A DNA stretch of 64,000 bases from Cynocephalus volans (GCF_027409185.1 NC_084462.1:154553490-154617489), one strand, 5' to 3'. Shown: positions 49,824 through 63,019, numbered from the stretch's first letter. The notes: generated by a model not told the origin, from the letters alone. A program made the numbers and translations.

Positions 49824-49943
49824 GGAGTTCAACATCCTAGATAACATCCTTCATAATGCATAGCAGGACTCCACAGACTTTTTCTGTAAAAGGCCAGATA
49901 TTAAATATTTTAGGCTTTTTGGGCCAGAAGGTCTGTCTTGAAA
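49824..49943 (-). repeat. 120-bp inverted duplication, likely source copy
   Basis: Partner of 49,190-49,309. Its sequence continues smoothly to the right into a MER DNA-transposon fragment (to about 50,190), so this is probably the original location. Confidence 0.95.
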
Positions 49944-50190
49944 GTACTCAACTCTGATGTTGTACCATGAAAGTAGCCATAGATGGTATGTAAATGAATG
50001 AGTGTGCCTGTGTTTCGATAGAAGTTTATTTGTAGGCACTGAAATTTGAATTTTGTATAAGTTTTATGTCACAAAATATTATTCTTCTGATTTTTTTCAA
50101 TCACTTAAAAATGTAAAAAGTCACAGGTGGTACAAAAATAGGAGGCAGGGCAGACTGGGCCCAAGTGTCATAAATTTGTCAACCCCTGAT
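49870..50190 (+). mobile_element. Old MER (hAT-like) DNA transposon fragment
   Basis: Shows the familiar GACTTTTTCTGTAAAAGGCC start, ATATTTTAGGCTTTTTGGGC, AATATTATTCTTCTGATTTT and TTGTCAACCCCTG end of a non-autonomous mammalian hAT-type element. The exact family name is not certain. Confidence 0.6.
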
Positions 50191-50582
50191 TTACAGTAAT
50201 TTGGTAAAATAGTCTTACTAGTAGTAAGAGTCAGTATTCTTAGCTAGACTGTAATCTATCTTTCATTTGCCAAATCCAAGGTTTATATGCTTAAGGTCTT
50301 AAGCAAAATAATACAGAACTGTGTAAAGTAAAACATGAAAGTCTTCTGTAACCAAAAATCTCCTTTCCCCAGAGGGAACTTCTCTGTTCAGTTTGGTATA
50401 TATCTTTCCAGACATTCAACTGTAAAGACACACACACATATAACATATATAGTATTAAAGAAACTATATATAAATATATGTGGAATGTGTTTTCTTAAAA
50501 CAAAAAATGGAACAACATATTGTTCTGTAATTTTATTTTTCAATTTATAATACATTTTGGATTTTCCTTGTAATTCTTTTTA

Positions 50583-50634
50583 TTTATTCATTTTTTAATT
50601 TTTTAATTTTTTTGGTGGCTGGCTGGTATGGGGT
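50583..50634 (-). mobile_element. Extremely 5'-truncated SINE (52 bp)
   Basis: A T-rich tail plus only GGTGGCTGGCTGGTATGGGG of the body. Target duplication CTTGTAATTCTTTTTA / CTTGTCATTCTTTTTA at 50,567-50,582 and 50,635-50,650. Confidence 0.85.
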
Positions 50635-50753
50635 CTTGTCATTCTTTTTAATAACTGCCTATGAATAGACATTTGAGTAATTTCCAGTTTTGCAATTATA
50701 AGCGATAAGCATCTGTGCATATATATCTTTGTACACATGGGTGAATATTTTTA

Positions 50754-50854
50754 TTTTTTATTTTTTTGGCAGCTGGCGGGTACAGGGGTCAGAACCCTTG
50801 ACCTTGGTGTTACCAATACCATGCTCTCCCAACTGAGTTAACCAGTCAGCCCTC
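50754..50854 (-). mobile_element. tRNA-Ile SINE, monomer
   Basis: GGCAGCTGGCGGGTACAGGG and AACTGAGTTAACCAGTCAGC. Target duplication TGGGTGAATATTTTTA / TGGGTAAATATTTTTA flanks it. Confidence 0.92.
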
Positions 50855-50954
50855 TGGGTAAATATTTTTAAAGGATAGATGCCTAGCAGTAGAATTACTG
50901 AGTCAAAGATATTAAAATCATGATATTGATGAATTGTCATCCAAAAGTTTATAG

Positions 50955-51174
50955 CAGGGCTTCTAAACCTTGGTGCTATTGATTTGAACCCGGATAATCC
51001 TTTGTTGTGGGGCTGTATTCTACACTGTAGGATGTTTTATGGTATCCCTGACCTCTACCCAGTAGCATCCCCCCTGTCATGACAACCAAAAATGTCTCTT
51101 GACATTGCCAAATGTTCCCGGGGGCGGGGGGGGGCGGCAAAATTGTCCCAGGCTGACAACCACCGACTTAGACA
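50955..51174 (-). mobile_element. MER20 DNA transposon
   Basis: Reverse MER20: AAACCTTGGTGCTATTGATT, TCTACACTGTAGGATGTTTT and ACATTGCCAAATGTTCCCGG, with a G-rich expansion at 51,120-51,140. Confidence 0.8.
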
Positions 51175-51640
51175 TTTGTTTTCTTTTACTTTCCCTTTAT
51201 TTCTCTTCCTCCCCATTCCCCTTTCAGCAACTTCTCTTGCAATCCTTCCTTCATAAAGGAAAGGCATTAAATGGAACTTGTGATTTAGCATATATCACTC
51301 CTCCCAGTATATTTGAATTTTAGATACAGATGGAGTGAAAATGGCAATGACTAATCCTTAGAATAACTATCTAAGGATAGATTTTGGTGGGAGAGATAAT
51401 TCAGCCTTTCCTGATAGGCTTCAAATCATTCTATGTAGACTTAAACATGGGGTTGGCTCTATTCAACCTCTTTTCTATAGCAGCTTCTCTAAATAACAAT
51501 AATTAACTTCTATAATCTGAATGTCAAGTTCCATTGATTTTTTTTTAAAGGGAATTAAAAAAAAATAGAAAAGCAAGACAAGCAATGATTGAAGGTCAAG
51601 AAAAATGAGATGAGTTAGGGCAAGTGAAGTTTGTTGTTAA

Positions 51641-51720
51641 AGGCTGGTAAAGGGATCCAAACTCTTGACATTGGTGTTATCAGCACTACGCTCTCACATC
51701 TCTCACAACTGGCTGGCCCT
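51641..51720 (-). mobile_element. tRNA-Ile SINE, monomer, diverged
   Basis: AAGGCTGGTAAAGGGATCCA, ATTGGTGTTATCAGCACTAC and CTCACAACTGGCTGGCCC. Confidence 0.8.
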
Positions 51721-52550
51721 AAAAGCTACCATATTTTGTGCAAATGATACATGTTCAATATATATATAAAATCCAGAACATACAAATAAGAAGAATAAAA
51801 TAAAAATCACCTAGAATCCCACTATATAAAGATAATCACTGTTAAATATTATAATGTAGAATCCCAAACTTTTTCAGTAGTATATATAGATATATGTATG
51901 GGTGGGTTAGATATATACATATTCTCCAACACACACACACATATTCCCCAAATGGGATCCTATTATTTGTCTTCTTTCTCCCCCACTTAACAATATATAA
52001 AGAACATTATTCCATGTCATTAAATTATATATCTGAAAACGGTTATTTATTAATAGTTGCTTTTGTAGTGAGAACTATGTAGAGCCACAGGAAAAGTGAT
52101 GAAATTAAAGATAAGTCAGGTTCCAAAAGGCACCTCCCAGTCACAGCAGCAACTAGAGGACAGAGATATCAATAAGACTCTTTATCTGAGGAAATCACAA
52201 AATGTCAAAAAAAAAAAAAAAAAGGATGAGGTCACAGGAAAGACTGGGAGGAGATATTGTATAGGACATGGAAACTACCAATTTACAAACCTCCTATAAC
52301 TAAGCACAGCTTTGCAGGCAGAAAAACACGGTACATTCCCCCAGTTCACTGCAGGACGTGTCCTTTGTCTAGTGAAAACCACTCTCTTTGAAAAGGCAAT
52401 GAAAGCTCCTAGTGACAAATATGACCTGCCCTCTTCTTCAGCATTTTCTTAGGGGACCCAATATGAAGGCCTTGCCAGCACACATAGCCTTTGTGTCAAT
52501 TAGGAAGAGGGTTCCCCCTCCTGCTGCCCCTTCCTCCAAACACTGCATAC

Positions 52551-52640
52551 CTGTATTAGGCCACAGGACTTGGGAGAAGAACATGGATTGGTTTAGGCCC
52601 TCACTCTGGCCCTTGGCTCTCTCTTTGTGGAGAGTAGTAT
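52551..52640 (-). CDS. HEATR4: Tentative HEATR4 exon, 90 bp
   Basis: A 90-bp stretch open in the frame demanded by the preceding exon (phase 1 in, phase 1 out). It is bounded by an AG acceptor (GTTGTGCAG) with a weak pyrimidine tract and a donor GTATGC. The translation is TTLHKERAKGQSEGLNQSMF and onward to VLWPNT. An open 90-bp window is not rare by chance, so this rests only on phase and splice-site agreement. If it is not used, the 58,759 exon could splice directly to 41,736 in the same phase. Confidence 0.35.
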
Positions 52641-52859
52641 CTGCACAACTTCAACCAATGACCTTGTCTGATATGATCCCCACCAACTTAAGTTTCCATA
52701 GGGCATATACAAAAATAATTGTAAACTCCTCATCTCTCACTGCTACTCTGCCCAATTTAAGAACTTCTCTGCACCACTCCACCCACCTACTTATTCCTCT
52801 CAAGTAGAACAGTGGCACACAAACTATCCTATAGGGCTTTGCTCCATAATAATAAATTA

Positions 52860-53055
52860 TTAGTATAGCTACCATTTCCAAGTGTTTAGCTCTGTACCCA
52901 GCCCTGTGCTAAGTGCCTTACAAGCATTATTTTATCCTCACAACAACTCTATGAAGAAGTAGGTTAAATTATTATCTCCATTTTATAGATGTGGTAACTG
53001 AGTCCTGAGAAGTAATTTGCCTGAGCTAATGCCACAAATAATGAGTGGGAGTGAT
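52860..53055 (-). mobile_element. MIR SINE
   Basis: Reverse MIR: CAGCCCTGTGCTAAGTGCCT, TTATCCTCACAACAACTCTA and GATGTGGTAACTGAGTCCTG. Confidence 0.8.
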
Positions 53056-53624
53056 TCAATTTGGGTAGTCTGCTTTCCACAAACATTTTCTGTGTATCTT
53101 CTGTATGAAAAGCAGTGTGCTAAATGCAAGAGGAGCTTAAAAAAAAAAAAAAAAGGCATAAAGTCCTTTCCTTGGAAGGAATATAACAAGTACATAAATC
53201 ACCAATACAAGGCACAATGTGTTAAATTCATGTGAAAGAGTCAAAGTTCTTTTGTGATTAGGGAGATGGTAGAAACTCTGGGGAGAAGATGGAATGTGAA
53301 ATGGGCTTTAATTAGAGTTTTGACATGAGAAAATGTATGAAGGACCATACAGGCAAGGAACAGCAAATAGTCTAGCTTGTAGAAGTAAGAGTTTAGGGTA
53401 GTTGTGGCTGATAAAGCTATATACAACATTATGTGGCTTCAGTACCTAGATGAGGAGCTTGGATTGGTTGATGGGCCACATGGATAGGTTTTGAGTAGGG
53501 TGATGACAGGTTTGGGTCCACAACTTGAGAAAATTAATCTTGTAGCTACCTGTAGTACAAATTTGTATGGGAGAGATTAAATAAATGTAAAGAGACTAGT
53601 TGTAAGACTACTTGTAATAGACCA

Positions 53625-53815
53625 GGGTTTCTCAGCTTCTGCACTATGGACATTTTGGGTCAGATAATTATGTGTTTTGGGGGACTGTCCTTTGCATTGT
53701 GGGATGCTTAACAGCATCTCTAGTCTCTACCCACTAGATGTAAGAAACCCTCCTCCCCCCATATGACATTGCCAAATGTCCCTAGGGAGGCAAAGTCATG
53801 CCTACTTGAGAACCA
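53625..53815 (-). mobile_element. MER20 DNA transposon
   Basis: Reverse MER20: GGTTTCTCAGCTTCTGCACT, GTCCTTTGCATTGTGGGATG and ACATTGCCAAATGTCCCTAG, ending TTGAGAACC. Confidence 0.8.
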
Positions 53816-54183
53816 TGTACTAGACTATGTGAGAAATAAAAAAGAAACGATGATGTCAGACACAGGTAGGGGTAAAGTCTGAAAACTTTGGCAAGTATTT
53901 GGATAGGAATGCAAGTGAAAAAGAGGGAGTGTTGAAAGCTCAAACTGAGCCACAGAAAAGGCCCTACAGGGGCCTAGTATGCTTATGGTGCTTGCAACAT
54001 TGTAAACGCTTTTGGAAGGCAATTTGGTAAATAAACCCTTTTGGAGGGCAGTTTGGTAAAACCTGTCAAAAATCACTAAAATTATCTTGTCCTTTCACCC
54101 AGCAATTTTATTTCTGGGAATTTGTCTTAAATGACTCAAATAAAGACACGTAATCTTTATGTACAAAGCAACAATAATTCCAT

Positions 54184-54275
54184 GGGGCTGGCAGATTAGC
54201 TCAGTTGGTTAGAGCGCGGTGCTGATAACGGCAAGGTCCAGGTTGGCCAGCTGCCAACCGCCCCCCCCCCAAAAA
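54184..54275 (+). mobile_element. tRNA-Ile SINE, monomer
   Basis: GGGGCTGGCAGATTAGCTCA, TGATAACGGCAAGGTCCAGG and a C-rich/A-rich tail. It is slightly shortened in the T-arm. It lies about 0.5 kb upstream of RIOX1. Confidence 0.85.
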
Positions 54276-54699
54276 AAGTCGATTTAAGATTCAGAGGAGA
54301 CAGAAATTGAAGATTCTAGAGAAGTTGTAGCTAACGAAACAAATCCCCAGAGGGGTAGGAAGGCTAGATATCAAGAAGGCAAATAACTTCTTTTTCAGAG
54401 AAAATAATGACTCTGAGGATTTGTAATGGTGAAAGGAGGAAGGGAAGCTGGAGGAACTCTTAGATAGGGCTTCAACCAATGAAGTCATCTGCAGAAAATC
54501 CGGGGTTTGGGCAGAATCTCGAAATTTGCCTGGGGGCATTCTGAACCTCATACTTTGCCTGAAGGCAGTCTTTGAAAACAAGATTTGTACACTTTCTGGT
54601 GGGAGGCTGCTGATGAGGACTTCCCGGGAATACTGCAGTATGCAGACACTAGAAGGAAAGAAGAGTTAAGTAGCCAGCTTTCTCTCGGAATCCCTAGCA

Positions 54700-54916
54700 A
54701 CTTGCCTTTCAAATTGCCCTCTCAATACGGAATCCCTGCGCTTGGGCAGAGATTCTGCGGTTCTAGGGCGAGCGGGAGGAGGTGGGTAGAAGAATGGTGG
54801 GCGTGGCCAACCCAGAGGCCCTGGAGGCCGCGCCCCTTCCCACAGTGCACCGCAGCCGCGCCCAGCGTGAGCCACTTTCTCGTCAGCAGCATCCTAGCTC
54901 GGGAGATCGTCCTGCC
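54700..54916 (+). promoter_or_regulatory. RIOX1: RIOX1 promoter / 5' UTR, start of CpG island
   Basis: The sequence changes sharply from AT-rich intron to GC-rich DNA from about 54,760, and CpG density stays high into the coding region to about 55,840. A GC/KLF-type box (GGGCGTGG) lies at 54,799-54,806, and an inverted GC-rich box sits near 54,826-54,835. No TATA box is obvious, as expected for a housekeeping CpG promoter. The transcription start cannot be fixed by eye. An in-frame upstream ATG at 54,794 is discussed in the findings. Confidence 0.6.
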
Positions 54917-56788
54917 ATGGACGGGCTCCGGGGTAGTGCAGGGCTGTTGAGGCGTGGACGGCTAAGGCGCCGGCGCCAGCCTCAGCCACACAGCGGGTCG
55001 GTCTTGGCCTTGCCCTTGAGGCCCAGGAAGATCCGAAGGCAGCTGAGGAGGAGTGTTGCGTCCCGCATGGCCGCGCTGAGAGCCCAGACGCTGCCGAGCG
55101 AGAACTCTGAGGACTCAAGGGTGGAGTCGACTGCTAACGACGTGGGAGACGCGCTGCCTGGTGGGGCGGCGGCCATCTCGGACACGGCCCGGCGAGAGCA
55201 ATACGGCCACCATGGGCCTGCAGAGCTGCTGGAGGCCCCGCCCGCTGCACCCTCCCTGCAGACCCCGCCGGCGCGCCTGGTGGAGGTGTCCGCTGCGCCG
55301 GCGCGCGTGCCGGAGACCTCTGCCCAGCTGTGCAGCGGCCAGTCTGGGGCCCCTGCGACGCTGTTGGGGCCGCAGGTGGACAGCACGGATGGGAAGCTGT
55401 CTTGGGACTCCCCGCTGCGGCGCGTCCTGGCCGAGCTGAACCGTATTCCCAGCAGCCGGCGGCGGGCGGCGCGCCTTTTTGAGTGGCTCATTGCGCCCAT
55501 GCCGCCCGACCACTTCTACCGGCGCCTGTGGGAGCGGGAGGCGGTGCTAGTGCGGCGGCAGGACCACACCTACTACCAGGGCCTTTTCTCTACCGCCGAC
55601 CTGGACTCGATGCTCCGCAACGAGGAGGTGCAGTTCGGGCAGCACCTGGATGCCGCGCGCTACATCAACGGGCGGCGTGAGACCCTGAACCCGCCGGGCC
55701 GCGCCCTGCCTGCCGCCGCGTGGTCCCTGTACCAGGCCGGCTGCTCTCTGCGCCTCCTCTGTCCGCAGGCTTTCTCGACCACCGTGTGGCAGTTTTTGGC
55801 TGTGCTCCAGGAGCAGTTTGGAAGCATGGCAGGCTCAAACGTTTACCTCACGCCCCCCAACTCGCAGGGTTTTGCCCCCCACTATGACGACATCGAGGCT
55901 TTCGTGCTGCAGCTGGAGGGTAGGAAGCTCTGGCGTGTCTACCGACCCCGGGTCCCAGTTGAGGAACTGGCCCTGACATCTAGCCCCAACTTCAGTCAGG
56001 AGGACCTCGGTGAGCCAGTGCTGCAGACCGTGCTGGAACCTGGAGATTTGCTCTATTTTCCTCGGGGCTTTATTCACCAAGCCGAATGCCAGGATGGAGT
56101 CCATTCTTTGCACCTCACCTTATCCACATACCAGCGCAATACCTGGGGCGACTTCCTGGAGGCTGTACTGCCTCTGGCCGTGCAGGCAGCAATGGAAGAA
56201 AATGTGGAGTTTCGGAGGGGTCTACCCCGAGACTTCATGGATTACATGGGGGCCCAGCATTCGGATTCTAAGGATCCTCGAAGAACTGCTTTCATGGAGA
56301 AGGTGCGGGTCTTAGTTGCCCGCTTGGGACACTTTGCTCCTGTCGATGCTGTGGCTGACCAGCGAGCCAAAGACTTCATCCACGATTCTCTGCCCCCTGT
56401 GTTGACTGATAGGGAGAGGGCGCTAAGTGTTTACGGACTCCCCATTCGCTGGGAGGCTGGACAACCTGTAAACGTGGGGGCGCAGTTGACAACAGAAACA
56501 GAAGTACACATGCTTCAGGATGGGATAGCTCGGCTGGTGGGTGAGGGAGGCCGTTTGTTTCTCTATTACACGGTGGAAAACTCCCGTGTTTATCATCTGG
56601 AAGAACCCAAGTGCTTGGAAATATACCCCCAGCAAGCCGATGCCATGGAACTCTTGCTTCGCTCCTACCCAGAGTTTGTGAGAGTAGGGGACTTGCCCTG
56701 TGACAGTGTGGAGGACCAGCTTTCCTTGGCAACCATGTTGTATGATAAGGGGCTGCTGCTCACCAAGATGCCTCTAACCCTAAACTAG
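54917..56788 (+). CDS. RIOX1: RIOX1 (NO66), JmjC ribosomal oxygenase, intronless, complete
   Basis: A 623-residue uninterrupted ORF. The family is a nucleolar Fe(II)/2-oxoglutarate oxygenase that hydroxylates a histidine of ribosomal protein RPL8; histone H3 demethylation and Osterix binding are also reported. The N-terminus is very basic (Arg clusters at about residues 12-20 and 36-45), fitting nucleolar targeting, and is followed by an Ala/Pro-rich linker to about residue 160. The JmjC region spans about 276-421. Visible iron ligands are H322 and D324 (in HYDDIEAF) and H387 (in GFIHQAE), with the 2OG-binding Lys at K337. A dimerisation segment and winged-helix-like C-terminus follow, ending KMPLTLN. 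I recall the human protein as 641 aa with ligands H340/D342/H405; the constant offset of 18 places the length loss in the N-terminal linker. The start at 54,917 has a good context (G at -3, G at +4) and matches the family N-terminus MDGL. The gene lies antisense inside a HEATR4 intron and looks intact. Confidence 0.97.
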   Translation: MDGLRGSAGLLRRGRLRRRRQPQPHSGSVLALPLRPRKIRRQLRRSVASRMAALRAQTLPSENSEDSRVESTANDVGDALPGGAAAISDTARREQYGHHGPAELLEAPPAAPSLQTPPARLVEVSAAPARVPETSAQLCSGQSGAPATLLGPQVDSTDGKLSWDSPLRRVLAELNRIPSSRRRAARLFEWLIAPMPPDHFYRRLWEREAVLVRRQDHTYYQGLFSTADLDSMLRNEEVQFGQHLDAARYINGRRETLNPPGRALPAAAWSLYQAGCSLRLLCPQAFSTTVWQFLAVLQEQFGSMAGSNVYLTPPNSQGFAPHYDDIEAFVLQLEGRKLWRVYRPRVPVEELALTSSPNFSQEDLGEPVLQTVLEPGDLLYFPRGFIHQAECQDGVHSLHLTLSTYQRNTWGDFLEAVLPLAVQAAMEENVEFRRGLPRDFMDYMGAQHSDSKDPRRTAFMEKVRVLVARLGHFAPVDAVADQRAKDFIHDSLPPVLTDRERALSVYGLPIRWEAGQPVNVGAQLTTETEVHMLQDGIARLVGEGGRLFLYYTVENSRVYHLEEPKCLEIYPQQADAMELLLRSYPEFVRVGDLPCDSVEDQLSLATMLYDKGLLLTKMPLTLN

Positions 56789-57260
56789 TTTCTTGTTGAT
56801 TGCTGGAAAAAAGGGAGTAGTGATTCTCCCCAACCACCGCCACTTTTTTAAAAATTCATGCTCTTACCTTGATAACCATCAGTGTGCTCACATTTACCTT
56901 TATGACTGCTTCAATGTCATAAACCTCAGACCATCTTTTGGGAAGAACCACCTCATCTAGGTACAAAAGTAAAAGCAGAAGTTGGAAGTGGAAAAAAAAG
57001 GAGCTGTTTCTGCAAAAGTAACCTTGATCCCTGATTATTTCAGAACACTAATTTCATCACCTTCAGGCTTCAGTGTACTGTGTAGCACTGGCCATGTTCT
57101 ACTTAAGACATCAGAAATTTTTATTTGGAATTTGCATCTTTCATTTGAGTTCTCTTTCATCAGTTTGAGGGGAGGCTTGGGGTCAGTATCTTGTTTGTTA
57201 TTGTTGAGTTTGTATGAGTGTTAGGAAAGTTATTAAAGTGCCAGAGAATGTTTCCCTTTT
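56789..57260 (+). other. RIOX1: RIOX1 3' UTR with poly(A) signal
   Basis: Non-coding sequence follows the TAG stop. The first good poly(A) hexamer downstream is ATTAAA at 57,232-57,237, so a 3' UTR of about 450-470 nt is likely. The exact cleavage site is inferred. Confidence 0.55.
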
Positions 57261-58013
57261 CTAAAAAGGCTAGATTATTATGTGGGATGGTTTGAAGAAA
57301 TGCATAAAGTGGGGAGGAAGATATCTACAATGGCTGAGGCGGAAAGCAACTCGGTGTGGTTTTAAGACGTAAAAGGACCATGTTCAACCTTTTAAAAAGA
57401 AACACATCTGATTGGGGCCAGTTCTCTAACTTTGGTGGTAGTGTATTCGTTTTAATTATGCTACTTGAACCCTAAACATCACAATCCTAGTAGAAAAGTT
57501 ATTTTCCATTAGTAAGGTCAGCTTTAAGAGTATATTATGTTTTTGCTCAGTGCTTGCTTGTATCAGAGGCTGGGGCAGCATGTCACCTGGTTGTGCTGTC
57601 TTAGGCTGTAGTCAACCAATTTGTAGCAAGCTGGCCATGAGGGAAGGTTGGTGTTCAAGTTACTTTCCACTCTCATTTTTTTCTGGCAGTTGGAAGAAAC
57701 TTCCCCAGATCTGGCAAGTGAATATTTTCATGGTTGGTGGAAAAGAGCCTGGTGTACCAGAAAGAGTACTGGACTTGGAACCGGAAGACGTAGGTTTGGG
57801 GTGGTAGCTGGTAGGCAGCTGGCTGAGTGACCTGAGGCTGCTTCTACACTTGGGCATACAGATTTTGTAAGTATATTTTGGTACAGCTTGATTTCTGCAC
57901 CCTCATCAATTAGGTTGTGTCTGGTACTCTTAAGATCCTATAACCATAACTGATAGGTTCAGTTATTTAAGGCTGAAAACTTTATAAAGTCTTTTTTTTT
58001 AGGTTACAAAAGC

Positions 58014-58113
58014 TGGGCTGGCCAGTTAGCTCACTTGGGAGAGTGAGGTGCTGATGACACCAAGGTCAAGGGTTCAAATCCCCGTACTATCCAATTGCCA
58101 AAAAGAAAAAAAA
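58014..58113 (+). mobile_element. tRNA-Ile SINE, monomer
   Basis: GGGCTGGCCAGTTAGCTCAC and CCGTACTATCCAATTGCC with tail. Target duplication GTTACAAAAGC / GTTACAAGAGC at 58,003-58,013 and 58,114-58,124. Confidence 0.92.
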
Positions 58114-58300
58114 GTTACAAGAGCATAGATGTACCTAAAATAAAAATAATAGCTCTCCCTCCAACCCCACTTTCCAGAGACAACCACTATCAAAGGTTAA
58201 GCTCTTATAAGGCTTTTGTTGGGGCTTAATCAAACTTACACAGTGGTTTTTTGTTTTGTAAAGAATGTTTTTCTAATAGGTCTTTTTAGACCTAACTTTT

Positions 58301-58348
58301 TTTTTCTTATTTTTATTTTTTGGCAGCGGGCAATTACAGGGACAAACT
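58301..58348 (-). mobile_element. Extremely 5'-truncated SINE (48 bp)
   Basis: T-rich tail plus GGCAGCGGGCAATTACAGGG only. Perfect 12-bp target duplication GACCTAACTTTT at 58,289-58,300 and 58,349-58,360. Confidence 0.85.
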
Positions 58349-58393
58349 GACCTAACTTTTAAAGCAATTCAAATAGAGCTAACTAATTTTTTT

Positions 58394-58918
<525 letters not shown>

Positions 58919-59080
58919 CTAGATTAGAACAAATGATGTTAAAAAAAACAACTGTTCTAGGTAATAAATCATCAAAAAGCATTAATAAAGTAACCGACTG
59001 CATCATGCTTATTAGTATTAGGTGGTACATAAATGCCTGAGAACATCTTTCTGTTGTGCTGTAAGTTGGAGAATTTTTTT

Positions 59081-59214
59081 TTTTTTTTTTTTCTCGTGAC
59101 CGGCGCTCAGCCAGGGAGTGCACCGGTCATTCCTATATAGGATCCGAACCCGCAGTGGGAGCGTCGCCGCGCTGGTAGCGCAGCACGCTACCGAGTGCGC
59201 CACGGGCTAAGCCC
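59081..59214 (-). mobile_element. SINE dimer with deleted second monomer
   Basis: CGTGACCGGCGCTCAGCCAG to GCGCCACGGGCTAAGCCC. Target duplication AAGTTGGAGAATTTTTT at 59,063 and 59,215. Confidence 0.92.
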
Positions 59215-59840
59215 AAGTTGGAGAATTTTTTACACTTGTTAATGAAAATTTTACTTTGGGTTTTTGGTCATAATGAAAGAAACCTGCTAAATTCTTACTT
59301 CGTGTGAAGTTGGTTTTGTGCCAAGAAATTCTCACTTGGTGTGAAATTGGTTTTGTGAATTAACCTTATAAAAGTCCTTTTCTCTCTATTCCTTCATCTC
59401 TAACAGTTTTGAAAAATTAGAACTCTTACAGCTTGAGAGTTCCTTTGGTGAAAAAATTGAGATTAGGAATTAAGGAAAATTAAGAAGGAAAAGAAAATCT
59501 AGGGGGCCAGCTCCTGTCCCTCATTCCTTCTCTATGTCTGTTTGCAAAAAAGAAAGAACAACCTGGGCTTAGGAGACAGTGGGAAGAAAATGGCAAGGGA
59601 GGGAAACAGTAGTTCAGAAACAACAATAAACCCTGATTTTGAGGGCTACTTGATAGGACTAATATGATTTTTGTTTTGTTTTTGTCTTTTCACTAACAGT
59701 ATTTCATAGCACAGTCTTGCAAAGATGTCTTGTATCTTCAAATGCTATGGTATCTGTGTCTGGGATTGTAGAAAGTATTTCTCTGGTGGGGAAAAGTATG
59801 TGTATATGTTTAGTAGAAAAAAAGGTCTGAGGAATTCTTA

Positions 59841-60035
<195 letters not shown>

Positions 60036-60177
60036 TCAGAATTAGTCAAGAATCCTAAATTCTAATCCTAACTGTACAGTTTTGCTGAGCCTTATCTCCA
60101 TAAATGATGTGACACTTAACTTATAGGGATGTTGTGTGGTTTTAGAGATGATGTATTTGAAGGTACTAATAGGGACC

Positions 60178-60385
60178 ATTTATTTAACACCTTTATGACA
60201 GATATTAAACATGTACCTCATTTATTATCACCATAACCCCATAATGTAGACTATCTGCATCTGATACGTGAAAAAATAGGCTCAGAGAGTTTAAATACCC
60301 TGTCCAGACTCATAGCTGTTGCGTGCCAGAGCTGGAATTCCAACCCTGGTCTTTTTGACTCTAAAGCCTGTTGTCACAATAGGCA
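60178..60385 (-). mobile_element. MIR SINE
   Basis: Reverse MIR: ATCACCATAACCCCATAATG, AATAGGCTCAGAGAGTTTAA and GAGCTGGAATTCCAACCC. Confidence 0.75.
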
Positions 60386-60656
60386 CTTGATAAATATTAG
60401 TTGAATATATGAATAACTTAAAACCATGGGGTTGGGGGAGGAGAGAAGAGGCACATGAACTACATGAGCTTGACTTTCAATCTAATTTAGGTTGGTTTTT
60501 CTATTATCCACTTGGGTAAGTAGGTAAATGGCATAGATGAGCCTGTGCATTTACTGCTGCTAGGCAGCCTGGAAAGGCAAGGACATAGTCAGTGAACAAG
60601 GATGGGAGAGTTGGCAGTACAAGAGGTCTTGGCAGGAACCAGAGGTTTAGTGCTTA

Positions 60657-60905
<249 letters not shown>

Positions 60906-61608
60906 CTAGCATCCAGAAATAAATTGAGTTTTGCAAACAATATCTTCCCTTTTGGATGGCAATTAGTCACCATTAGAATTCTAGGGATAGGTTAAAGTAG
61001 GATATTACCTCCAAAGGATTCCTAGGAGTGGAGTATGCCATTCCATCCTTGCCCATTAAGATGTGAACTTAGACTAAATTTAGGGATGAGATATGGGATA
61101 GATAACTTGGAAGAACAGCCTAATCAAGGCAGGGTGATGGGGAAGGGAGGCACAGTTATTTTACAGGTTTACCTGGAGCTGATTCTGCTAGGGACCTGCC
61201 AAAGGCTATGTCAAAAAGAGAAGCAATGCCAAAAGTTCTAAACAGGAACTTTAGGAATATTAAAGGGCAAGGTTTTAGGTCTATACCAGTCTTGAGTCTG
61301 TTCTTACTTTTACAGAATGCTATTGTGACAACCTCCAGAGAAAGTAATATGTATGCAATAGTGGATACCTATTTGGAACTTATCTTTAATTCTCTTGGCA
61401 GAGACTGTGTTGCCAGTCACTTGCCTTAACAAATTTGACTTAGACCTTGACTCAGGATCCTTAACTAAAAATTAAAAAAGGAAGAAGTAAATAATCTTTT
61501 CAGGCAAGTAGCTTCTGAGAAGCTAAGATCATTCCCTTCCACATATTCCACCCCCTTAACTAGAGAGTTTCTGGGGATCATCTGCACTAGCACAGGGAAA
61601 GGTATTTA

Positions 61609-61821
<213 letters not shown>

Positions 61822-61835
61822 CTATCCATCCTTTT

Positions 61836-61930
61836 TATTTTTTTGTGGTTGGCTGTTAAGGGCATCCTAACCCTTAATCGTGGTGTTATGAACACCACGC
61901 TCTAACGAACTGAGCTAACCAGCCTGCCCC
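61836..61930 (-). mobile_element. tRNA-Ile SINE, monomer, in HEATR4 intron
   Basis: GTGGTTGGCTGTTAAGGGCA, CGTGGTGTTATGAACACCAC and GAGCTAACCAGCCTGCCCC. Confidence 0.88.
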
Positions 61931-62252
61931 GTGTTCTATCAATTCCAGTGACAAATGAGCTAGAGCCTGAAGTACCAGGTAGTACGCATAGTGTATTAGC
62001 TGAATTGTCTGGTATCTGTGGATTTTATTTTTTTCAGCTCACAGATCTATGTCCAGACAGGCTTCTTTTGAACACTTCAATCAGGTTTTCCCCTCATAAC
62101 TAGGGATTATAACTCCATTCACTGGAGTTGATCCTAAAGTTCATTAGTATCCGGGTAATAAGATGCTAGTTAACTTAAGTGAGAATAGGTTCAGGGGTGT
62201 GCTCTAGAGTGAAGTTTGGGCTGGCTGGGAGCTAAATGGTCCTTATGGGTTA

Positions 62253-62960
<708 letters not shown>

Positions 62961-63019
62961 AGCCCATATTGAGTATTCCATTTTTTCTGCTGTAGTAGTT
63001 ATGGTATATGACATTTGTT

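Noticed and set aside
54982..55513. Long minus-strand ORFs opposite RIOX1
   Set aside because: Mirror ORFs caused by the GC-rich codon use of RIOX1.
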